From contig JAJYPA010000480.1 in the NCBI GenBank assembly GCA_021795795.1, forward strand, positions 1-6,373: DNA of 6,373 nt, given 5' to 3'. Every line of letters starts with the position of its first letter. The stretch's first letter is position 1. The notes below the pieces were generated by a model that saw nothing but the letters and a program-made list of their open reading frames with translations, did no database searches and was not told where the DNA came from. Position numbers and translations under genes: made by a program. Source of the DNA: Pseudomonadota bacterium. Its GTDB lineage: Bacteria; Pseudomonadota; Gammaproteobacteria; Halothiobacillales; Halothiobacillaceae. Shown here piece by piece: positions 1-4,934 of the stretch.

Positions 1-482
1 AAATGCCCAAGGCAAGCAAAGAGATTCTTCCAGTTGAAATAGGCATGGCACATTTCTCCGTGTTTTCATCATCCATGAATATGCAAATATGCATTGTTGT
101 GAGGAGGTTATCAACGAACATGTCGCGTCAGACTCAGGCTATTGGCTGGATTTTCTATATCAGACGGAATACTCCAATTTGTCTGCTAGGCCTCGGCAAG
201 TCTATCGATGATGTACTGATTCTCCTGATCCAGACAACGCGGCCTGACGTGCCATGATCTGACAAAAAGTTGAGGCTGATCATTCCGGGAGTTGTCGGCT
301 GCCCACTCTGTCGTACCGTTGCCATGGTGATATTTCATGTTGGCATCCCGTGATGAGAAAATCATAGTACAGTTCAGTCAGCCAAGCCATCCATTACTCA
401 ATCGGTTCCAAGGTCCCTGCTGACAACCCAATGTCCGCTATCAGTCTGCTGCCGACCACCAGGTCTCAGCGGCGGCAGGGCA
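1..482. other. Left-edge region without a supportable gene
   Basis: I recognise no gene here. A plus-strand reading frame of 84 codons (3-257) has no ribosome binding site at its first ATG. A GAGGAGG at 101-107 lies 12 bases before an internal ATG at 120, which would give a 45-residue peptide of no known family. On the minus strand a frame opens at an ATG at 122-120 just after an in-frame TGA and runs off the window edge for 40 codons, again without a clear ribosome binding site. The two overlap, so at most one could be real. A small inverted repeat (ATGCA-aata-TGCAT, 81-94) lies in the AT-rich part. From about 258 to 430 I see no coding or RNA signal; the rest is repeat copy A, described separately. 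Confidence 0.4.
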
Positions 483-486
483 GCGG
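432..486 (+). repeat. Degenerate dispersed repeat, copy A
   Basis: These 55 bases align without gaps to 6249-6303 with 47 identities by my hand count, sharing stretches such as GCTATCAGTCT, CTGCCGAC and CAGGGCAGCGG. The copy is in the same orientation as copies B and C. The clear similarity to copy C stops at base 486, three bases before the inferred end of the integron cassette array, so the array seems to abut this repeat. It contains no ORF. I infer a dispersed intergenic element of the kind common in proteobacterial genomes; I cannot assign it to a named family. Confidence 0.6.
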
Positions 487-555
487 AACCAGTCGTTCAC
501 ATCCAGACTGGGAACGGGTATTATCTGCCAGTCTCGCTTGAGCGCAGGGTTATAC
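483..555 (-). other. attC recombination site of the HNH cassette (left end atypical)
   Basis: Read on the minus strand, the site starts three bases after the HNH stop codon with the core GTATAAC (555-549). It continues with CCTGCGCTCAAGCGAGACTGG and, after a loop, the complementary CCAGTCT, giving a perfect 7-base stem (AGACTGG/CCAGTCT). It ends with GTGAACGACTGGTT, which resembles the inner-arm to core side of known attC sites. The 73-base length is within the usual 55-141 range. GTATAAC is the exact complement of GTTATAC at the start of the same cassette (1261-1255), the expected signature of an excisable cassette. The distal core reads GTTCCGC, which departs from the GTTRRRY consensus, so the far boundary is less certain and may mark chromosomal flank or a rearrangement. 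Confidence 0.6.
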
Positions 556-1260
556 AGATTATTCACGGACCAACCTGCTTACACGCTCGTAGAGCTGCGA
601 AACCAATGTTCTTGAGTTTTCACCGTAGTGGGCCTCTCTATGGCAATTCGGGCATAGAGCAGCCGCGTTGGTCACGGTGTCGGAGCCATTATCGGCAAGC
701 TGACGAACGTGATGCACTTCGAGGAACGGTAGCCCGTCTGAGCCATTGAAAGGGGCCGGTTGGCCGCAAGATTCGCACTTGCCATTGGCTTGTTGAAGCA
801 CCCAGGCCTTCACAGCCGCATCCCTTTGGTACTGAGTAATCGCGAATGAAGTAGCTGTTGGACGGCGATTGCCTTGAGGTTTTGAAAGGTTTTTCTTTTT
901 CGCTTCTTCGCGCGCCTCAATTTCAAACGCGGTAACAGGGATGAATTGCCTTCCCTCGGACTGCGCAATCATTGCTTCAATTTCCGCCGCCACGTTTGCT
1001 CCAACATTCTTAGCAGGCTTGAGACCCGCCAGCCAGACACGGCCCAATAGCGTCATGACGTAGGAAATGTTTTGCATTCGATATTCAAATGCCTTTTCCG
1101 TCCGTCCAAACTTGGCTGTAAGATCCTGGTAGTAACGTTTCTTGATGAAAGGCTGGCCTTGGCGCTCCTTCCGTTGCATCTCAATGTAAGCTTCGACCGA
1201 GGCGCTTAGCTCTTCTTTGCTCCAACTGTCACTCATGTGAATACGGTCCTATCTGTATAA
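489..1260 (-). mobile_element. Integron gene cassette 2 (HNH endonuclease cassette)
   Basis: This 772-base unit has the layout of an integron gene cassette: one ORF, short flanks and a 3' attC. On the minus strand it begins with TTATAC after the recombination point in the attC at 1255-1321, has 24 bases before the HNH start codon, and ends in its own attC at 555-483. The complement between its first bases and its own outer core (GTATAAC) is what cassette excision and insertion would leave. The left boundary is the weaker one because the distal core is non-consensus. It is the second cassette from the attI-like site. Confidence 0.65.
559..1236 (-). CDS. HNH endonuclease, McrA-like
   Basis: A 225-residue protein predicted to cut double-stranded DNA with a beta-beta-alpha-metal HNH fold. 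The nuclease domain fills the C-terminus: zinc-binding pairs C154-x2-C157 and C195-x2-C198, the signature L172-EVHH-176 supplying the general-base histidine, N190, and H199/H203 after the second cysteine pair. All key residues are present, so it should be active. Residues 5-80 form an N-terminal region including EYRMQNIS, a block I recall in front of HNH domains in restriction-like proteins, where it may recognise DNA. A lysine-rich linker (about 108-125) joins the two. The ATG at 1236 has only a weak AGGA upstream. It is the sole gene of an integron cassette, and its stop codon lies three bases before the attC. Likely role, inferred: restriction of foreign or modified DNA. No methyltransferase is nearby, which fits a modification-dependent or toxin-like enzyme better than a classical restriction pair. 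Confidence 0.88.
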   Translation of the reverse strand: MSDSWSKEELSASVEAYIEMQRKERQGQPFIKKRYYQDLTAKFGRTEKAFEYRMQNISYVMTLLGRVWLAGLKPAKNVGANVAAEIEAMIAQSEGRQFIPVTAFEIEAREEAKKKNLSKPQGNRRPTATSFAITQYQRDAAVKAWVLQQANGKCESCGQPAPFNGSDGLPFLEVHHVRQLADNGSDTVTNAAALCPNCHREAHYGENSRTLVSQLYERVSRLVRE

Positions 1261-1321
1261 CGACGCAAATAACCGGCGCTGAGCGACAGCGGAGCTTCCT
1301 AGTTGATTTGCCTCGTTAGCT
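1255..1321 (-). other. attC recombination site between the two cassettes
   Basis: On the minus strand this 67-base imperfect palindrome starts with AGCTAAC (1321-1315) and ends with GTTATAC (1261-1255). The outer arms TAACGAGGCAAAT and TAACGACGCAAAT, one read on each strand, match at 12 of 13 positions. The inner part (around 1275-1300) can also pair, with unpaired bases, as in folded single-stranded attC sites. The GTTATAC end fits the GTTRRRY consensus. The AGCTAAC core is the exact complement of the GTTAGCT that starts the 146-residue cassette at 1820-1814. It lies between the stop of that gene (1353) and the HNH start (1236). Confidence 0.8.
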
Positions 1322-1352
1322 GTGAATTATGTGAATAATGTTGCATACGAAA

Positions 1353-1793
1353 TTATTCCGAGAGCTTTACTCCATTGCGACAAACTTCACTAGTTGCTAT
1401 ATCAGAGACCCCTACTTTCTCTTCAATTTTGACTAACCAACGAACCACTATTTTGAATGGCCATTTAACATCCTTGAACTCCCACTCGTACACCCTGATT
1501 TTACTATTTTTGGTACTGGTGTGGTGGGCGGCACGCCTTTCTCCAATATTTTTCAGCTTTTTTTTGGTTTCAATATCATAAAAATCTGCATCTAGAGTTG
1601 GGTTTTCACCTTTATCTAAATCAGACCAATCAAGACGAAATATAATTTTATATTCTTCAATTGCAACTGGCTCAAAAAAATGACAATAGCTTTCCACTTT
1701 AGTGGATAGCTCTTGTGTTTCACCTGAATCTAAACGTATTACACAAACTGAATCAATTGTATGTTTTAGGTCGCCTCTTCTGATTGGTTCCAT
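1353..1793 (-). CDS. Hypothetical cassette protein, 146 residues
   Basis: I do not recognise this family. The protein is soluble-looking, with no signal peptide or membrane segment. It is rich in charged residues and alternating hydrophobics, for example a run of beta-type sequence around residues 98-125 (IRVYEWEF, WPFKIVVRW), so a small beta-sheet fold is plausible. It has two cysteines far apart (17 and 37), a third near the C-terminus, and a HH pair at 90-91 but no recognisable catalytic motif. The ATG at 1793 is well supported: GAGGAGG lies on the minus strand at 1809-1803 with a 9-base spacer. It is the first cassette gene after the attI-like site, so it should be the best expressed of the array. 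AT-rich composition suggests transfer. Many cassette proteins are toxins, antitoxins or anti-phage factors, but nothing in this sequence points to one of these. Confidence 0.7.
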   Translation of the reverse strand: MEPIRRGDLKHTIDSVCVIRLDSGETQELSTKVESYCHFFEPVAIEEYKIIFRLDWSDLDKGENPTLDADFYDIETKKKLKNIGERRAAHHTSTKNSKIRVYEWEFKDVKWPFKIVVRWLVKIEEKVGVSDIATSEVCRNGVKLSE

Positions 1794-1802
1794 ACTTGAG
1801 CG

Positions 1803-1809
1803 CCTCCTC
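1803..1809 (-). promoter_or_regulatory. Ribosome binding site of the 146-residue cassette gene
   Basis: The minus strand reads GAGGAGG nine bases before the ATG at 1793. It is a near-complete anti-16S match, lies inside the cassette just after its boundary, and fixes the start codon. Confidence 0.75.
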
Positions 1810-1813
1810 GAAC

Positions 1814-1880
1814 AGCTAACGTTAATTCGACTGCACTAACAGTGCAGCGATAACATTCCTTATCGCAGCATAACATCTCA
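1814..1880 (-). other. attI-like integron primary recombination site
   Basis: Read on the minus strand, this stretch has the parts of an attI site in order. There are two direct repeats ATGTTATGCTGC and ATGTTATCGCTGC (1876-1865 and 1856-1844), then a spacer with a perfect 7-base inverted repeat (CTGCACT-aac-AGTGCAG, 1831-1847), then the core GTTAGCT (1820-1814) where cassette 1 begins. From memory, class 1 attI1 has two ATGTTA-containing integrase-binding repeats about 19 bases apart, and the second starts 34 bases before its GTTAGGC core; here the figures are 20 and 36. A further perfect inverted repeat GCGATAA/TTATCGC (1847-1866) overlaps the repeats. It does not look like an attC: no minus-strand gene ends upstream of it and no outer core pairs with the GTTAGCT. 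No integrase gene accompanies it in the window. Confidence 0.65.
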
Positions 1881-1899
1881 TACCACCCCCCAGTCACAA
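1870..1899 (-). promoter_or_regulatory. Possible cassette promoter (weak)
   Basis: On the minus strand TTGTGA (1899-1894) and TGTTAT (1875-1870) stand 18 bases apart, each matching the sigma-70 consensus at four of six positions. The position, overlapping the distal edge of the attI-like site and pointing into the cassettes, is where a cassette promoter could be. The match is weak and could be chance. Confidence 0.2.
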
Positions 1900-2198
1900 A
1901 TGATTGTTAATGCCCATATTGGCGATTTCCTGGCCGCAGGGAAAGCTCCCCTTCCCACGCTGCTGTCGCTCGTGGCCGCGTGTAGAATGACGACAACGGG
2001 TCAGATAATGTCATTTGCTTTCCGCTGCTGAATGACCGCTCTCAGTCTCTTACCGCCCATGGGGCAGCACCTTGGCTGAATTTACTGCTTTCCATTGACG
2101 GTCGGCAAGCATAATCGTCCTATGCCCGTCCGCCGCAGATCCTTGGTCTATGGCCGCCCTTGTCACACGCCATCTGATAGACTCTCCAGATTAGGCGA
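1881..2198. other. Spacer between attI-like site and dinB; no integrase gene
   Basis: In most integrons the integrase gene starts on this side of attI, transcribed away from the cassettes, so plus strand here. I find no tyrosine-recombinase sequence in any frame. The longest sensible plus-strand frame is 43 codons (1900-2031, ATG start, no ribosome binding site) and matches nothing I know. The stretch contains repeat copy B and the leader of dinB. I see no CTGT-N8-ACAG type LexA operator ahead of dinB. Confidence 0.6.
1999..2048 (+). repeat. Degenerate dispersed repeat, copy B
   Basis: These 50 bases align without gaps to 6215-6264 with 41 identities by hand count; the best part, from ATTTGCTTT to CTCAGTCT (2013-2048), has 32 of 36. 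It shares the AATG-CCGCT-TCAGTCT centre with copy A. Same orientation as A and C. It is non-coding and lies between the attI-like site and dinB. Confidence 0.55.
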
Positions 2199-2203
2199 GG
2201 AGG
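2199..2203 (+). promoter_or_regulatory. Ribosome binding site of dinB (selects TTG start)
   Basis: GGAGG, within GAGGAGG, lies seven bases before the TTG at 2211. No ATG gives the polymerase N-terminus at a suitable distance, so the signal supports a TTG start and shows that the reading frame was once a properly translated gene. Confidence 0.7.
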
Positions 2204-2210
2204 TTATCGA

Positions 2211-3301
2211 TTGCCCTACCAAACACCGGAAGAGCGCAGCCCGGAGCTCCGCAAGATCATCCACGTGGACATGGACGCGTTCTTTGCGGCTGTGGAGCAA
2301 CGCGATCGGCCAGTGCTCCGTGGGGCGTCGTTGCGACGTGCAGCTATGAGGTGCGACGATTTGGTATCCACTCGGCCATGTCAGCAGCCAGAGCCCGTTC
2401 TCTTTGCCCCCAGGCCATCTTTGTCCGCCCCCGTATGGAGGCCTATCGGGAGGCCTCCCGCCAAGTGATGACCATCCTGCGCAGTTTCACACCGCTGGTG
2501 GAACCCCTATCTCTGGATGAGGCATTTCTGGACGTAACGGCCGCCACGGCCGACGGAACCCTGGCAGTCGAGATCGCTCGGGAAATCTTGGATCGCATCC
2601 ATCGAGAAACGGGATTGACGGCTTCAGCAGGGGTCTCCTTCAACAAGCTGCTGGCCAAGCTGGCCTCCGACTGGCGTAAGCCCCACGGGCTTTTTGTCAT
2701 TCCACCAGAGCGCGGCCTCGCCTTCTTGGCGCCGCTGCCTGTAGGCAAGCTGCATGGCGTGGGTCCGGCCACCGTCAAAAAGCTCTCGGCAATGGACGTG
2801 GAAACGGTATTGGATCTACGGAACCGCTCGCTGGAGTTTCTTGTGACCCATTTCGGCAGGTCGGGAGGCTGGTTTTACGATGTAGCACGGGCGATCGACG
2901 AGCGGCCAGTCCAACCGTCCCGCCAGCGGAAGTCGGTGGGGACCGAACGCACCTTCTCCAAAAACTTGGAGGATCGAAGCGTCATGCTGACTACGCTACA
3001 GGAAATGGCCACGCAGGTTGCGGCCCGCCTCCAGGCCTTGAACTTGGCGGGCCATACCGTGAATATCAAAGTGCGCTTTCCCGATTTTACGACGGTCACC
3101 CGAGCACATACGGCGACCGAGGGCATCGGGAGCGCGGATGCTATCGCGGCATTGCTACCAGAGTTACTCGACCGAGCAGTTCCCCAGGGCGCGTCGGTGC
3201 GCCTGCTGGGGATCACCGTGAGCGGCTTGGTCCACGTCCTGGCAGCGAGTCGGGCTGCACAGCAGATGAGCTTGCTGGACGGAATCCTCAACCAAGGGTA
3301 A
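2211..3301 (+). pseudogene. dinB: DNA polymerase IV (Y-family), frameshifted by internal deletion
   Basis: DinB is the translesion polymerase that copies damaged templates and depends on the sliding clamp. The first frame (from TTG 2211) gives the expected N-terminus, KIIHVDMDAFFAAVEQRDRP, with the metal-binding aspartates, and stays in frame as far as VLRG (to 2324). From 2324 the homologous reading continues in another frame: GVVATCSYEVRRFGIHSAM, then EPLSLDEAFLDV with the catalytic D-E pair, then LLAKLASDWRKPHG, the little-finger domain and a C-terminal QMSLLD resembling a clamp-binding motif, ending at TAA 3299-3301. The family's roughly 12 residues around the PVAVGG segment are missing, so I infer a deletion of about 37 bases (3n+1). 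A GTG at 2351 could start a 316-residue C-terminal product, but it would lack the first catalytic aspartate. GC content is high compared with the genes on either side. The product is very probably inactive unless the shift is a sequencing error. Confidence 0.85.
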
Positions 3302-3305
3302 GAAT

Positions 3306-3494
3306 ATGGCCAGGGAATGGGCGGTGATGCAGCGGGAGCAGACCTTCACAGTCGTCATGGGAAAAGCTATTATCGGCCAAGAAGCGCCGATCATATCCTA
3401 TGACGAACTTCAGTTTGGTTCCACACAGCAGTCAATCGTGCGAACTCGCGAATACATAATGATGGGGTTGAAGTGGGCAAAAGTAAGCTTCTAG
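3306..3494 (+). CDS. Doubtful 62-codon ORF after dinB
   Basis: It starts with an ATG four bases after the dinB stop and ends in TAG. There is no ribosome binding site between the two genes, and the protein resembles no family I know and has no clear domain. It might be a decayed remnant or simple read-through of spacer. The 243-base gap between dinB and the Toprim gene contains nothing else I can name. Confidence 0.15.
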   Translation: MAREWAVMQREQTFTVVMGKAIIGQEAPIISYDELQFGSTQQSIVRTREYIMMGLKWAKVSF

Positions 3495-3533
3495 ATCATT
3501 GAGTATATGTAGCGCCAAGTTTACCGCGCTTAC

Positions 3534-3538
3534 GGGAG
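3534..3538 (+). promoter_or_regulatory. Ribosome binding site of the HEPN/Toprim gene (selects GTG)
   Basis: GGGAG stands six bases before the GTG at 3545. The GTG gives a protein beginning MGTEINLTVGG, which matches the start typical of the family, so the N-terminus is complete. Confidence 0.6.
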
Positions 3539-3544
3539 CGTGAG

Positions 3545-4816
3545 GTGGGGACGGAGATCAATCTGACAGTCGGCGGAATTGTTATTGATTGGGCGAAAAA
3601 CGACCCTGGCAGAGATCACGGCTTTTTATTTCAACCATGTGACCTTGCTAGACGTCATTCCGACCAAGCTGACTACGAGTACTGCGCGGAGCATCCCGAG
3701 GTCGATCTATCGCTTGAAGAGGAATCGTTAGCGCGCCCATTGGCCGCCACTCTCCCTCGCCTAAACTTAGCTGGCTGGACGCGCGACAAGGCACGCTATG
3801 AATACAACGCCTTGCTAGCCGAACAGGCTGAGTTTGCAGAAGAAATCGAACAGACAGCATCCAAGCTTTTGACATTCGAAGAATTTTGCGAACTTGTGAG
3901 TCGATATCCTCTTAAAACACTTGACGATACCTACTTAAACTACGAGCCCGAGCTAGATCTAAAGATTAAAGAACGGTTTCGCGCAGATCAAGTGGATATG
4001 GACAGACTCCCTGACTCCCAAGACTCATTGTATTGGTCAGTAAAAAGTTATTTTGCTTCGAAAGTATGTGTGCTTAGCCCTTATTCAATGCTGCAAGTTT
4101 TCGGGCTATGCGAGTCAAACAACAACGCAGAAGTTATTTGGCAGTATGGTCCACTAGTCGCCGCAGGCTGGGCAAATATTTCAGCATTTAAATCGGGTAC
4201 CAATCGATCGCAGACTATACTAGTAGCTACGGAGGGCACTACTGACTCCCGCATCCTGAAGCATGCCTTAGCCATATTACGTCCAGACATTTCAGACTTT
4301 TTTAAGTTCGTGGACGTTGATGAAAGGCATCCATTTTGGGGAACCGGAAACTTAGTTAAGTTCGCGGAGGGGCTTGTACGAATTGATATCCAGAATAAAG
4401 TTATGTTCATTCTGGATAATGACGCTGAGGGAGTAGATGCTTTAAGGCGCCTTGAGCAACTAGACATGCCGGACAACATGCGAACGATGCTGCTCCCTGA
4501 TCTTGATGCTTTTCGTGCCTTTCCAACAATAGACCCGGAAGGGGCATATACCTCGGACATTAATGGACGCGCTGCGGCGATCGAATGCTATTTGGATCTC
4601 CGGCTTCCCAATTACGGCCTTCCACTAGTAAGATGGAGTAACTATAAGAAGGACGTTGACGCATGGCATGGATCCCTAGAGCACAAAGAAACTTACATGC
4701 GCCATTTCCTTAATCAAACGCCAGAAATGCTCAGAAGTGACGGCTACGACACTACAAAGCTCGAATCTGTATTGGATGCGATCACCACTCAAGCGGTGTT
4801 GCTACAGCACGAGTAA
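3545..4816 (+). CDS. HEPN/Toprim-associated domain protein
   Basis: A 423-residue soluble protein. The first 60 residues (GTEINLTVGGIVIDWAKN, then DHGFLFQ and RRHSDQADYEY) match the N-terminal domain known as HEPN/Toprim-associated. A helical, acidic middle follows (about 80-200). The C-terminal half is a Toprim nuclease fold of the kind seen in OLD-type and topoisomerase-primase proteins: E230 in VATEGTTDSRIL is the conserved glutamate, and D291-x-D293-xx-G296 in FILDNDAEG is the metal-binding DxD. E347 in AAIECYLD may be a further acidic ligand. The catalytic set looks intact, so metal-dependent DNA or RNA cleavage is likely. Family members often sit in defence islands, but their substrate is not settled to my knowledge. 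GTG start with GGGAG upstream. The next gene, for a DUF3800 protein, is 114 bp downstream on the same strand. GC content is lower than dinB, suggesting acquisition. Confidence 0.82.
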   Translation: MGTEINLTVGGIVIDWAKNDPGRDHGFLFQPCDLARRHSDQADYEYCAEHPEVDLSLEEESLARPLAATLPRLNLAGWTRDKARYEYNALLAEQAEFAEEIEQTASKLLTFEEFCELVSRYPLKTLDDTYLNYEPELDLKIKERFRADQVDMDRLPDSQDSLYWSVKSYFASKVCVLSPYSMLQVFGLCESNNNAEVIWQYGPLVAAGWANISAFKSGTNRSQTILVATEGTTDSRILKHALAILRPDISDFFKFVDVDERHPFWGTGNLVKFAEGLVRIDIQNKVMFILDNDAEGVDALRRLEQLDMPDNMRTMLLPDLDAFRAFPTIDPEGAYTSDINGRAAAIECYLDLRLPNYGLPLVRWSNYKKDVDAWHGSLEHKETYMRHFLNQTPEMLRSDGYDTTKLESVLDAITTQAVLLQHE

Positions 4817-4907
4817 CTTGACTAAATCAAGCAACGTTAAAATAGAAATAGAGCAGTCAATTGATGATGTCGTAAAAAGGTAATAGCTTTCACAGCATGA
4901 GATTTAT

Positions 4908-4934
4908 ATGAATAATAAGGAGTTTTTATTTTGA
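4908..4934 (+). other. Possible leader mini-ORF overlapping the DUF3800 start
   Basis: ATG 4908 opens an 8-codon frame (MNNKEFLF) whose TGA (4932-4934) overlaps the TTG start of the next gene at 4931. Such an overlap could couple translation, but the mini-ORF has no ribosome binding site of its own and contains the one used by the downstream gene, so chance is quite possible. Confidence 0.15.
4916..4922 (+). promoter_or_regulatory. Ribosome binding site of the DUF3800 gene (selects TTG)
   Basis: TAAGGAG ends eight bases before TTG 4931 and 14 bases before ATG 4937. The spacing favours TTG. The choice changes the protein by only two residues. Confidence 0.6.

Larger units (their letters stand above)
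1261..1819 (-). mobile_element. Integron gene cassette 1 (146-residue hypothetical protein)
   Basis: A 559-base unit lying next to the attI-like site. On the minus strand it begins TTAGCTG, carries a strong ribosome binding site and one ORF, and ends in the attC at 1321-1255. Its first bases are the exact complement of its own outer core AGCTAAC, which supports its history as a free circular cassette. The base composition is clearly AT-rich relative to dinB, as is usual for cassettes acquired from varied donors. As the first cassette it would receive the strongest transcription from any promoter upstream of the attI-like site. Confidence 0.75.

Noticed and set aside
1831..1866. Two adjacent perfect hairpins as a transcription terminator
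   Set aside because: Stems are only 7 bases with no T-tract after them on either strand, and they fall inside the attI-like site, which explains them better.
1900..2031. 43-codon plus-strand ORF at the place where intI would start
   Set aside because: It has no ribosome binding site, no recombinase motif, and it runs into repeat copy B.
2351..3301. A separate 316-residue polymerase gene starting at GTG 2351
   Set aside because: There is no suitable ribosome binding site, and the frame lacks the N-terminal catalytic aspartate; upstream bases encode the matching polymerase sequence in the same frame, so it is the rear part of a broken dinB.
2443..3394. Long minus-strand frames opposite dinB (2443-2778, 2875-3291, 3164-3394)
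   Set aside because: They are antisense to a well-recognised polymerase sequence, have compositions typical of GC-rich shadow frames, and resemble no family.
4081..4560. 159-codon minus-strand frame opposite the Toprim gene
   Set aside because: It is antisense to the conserved Toprim motifs and serine/arginine-rich in the way of shadow frames.
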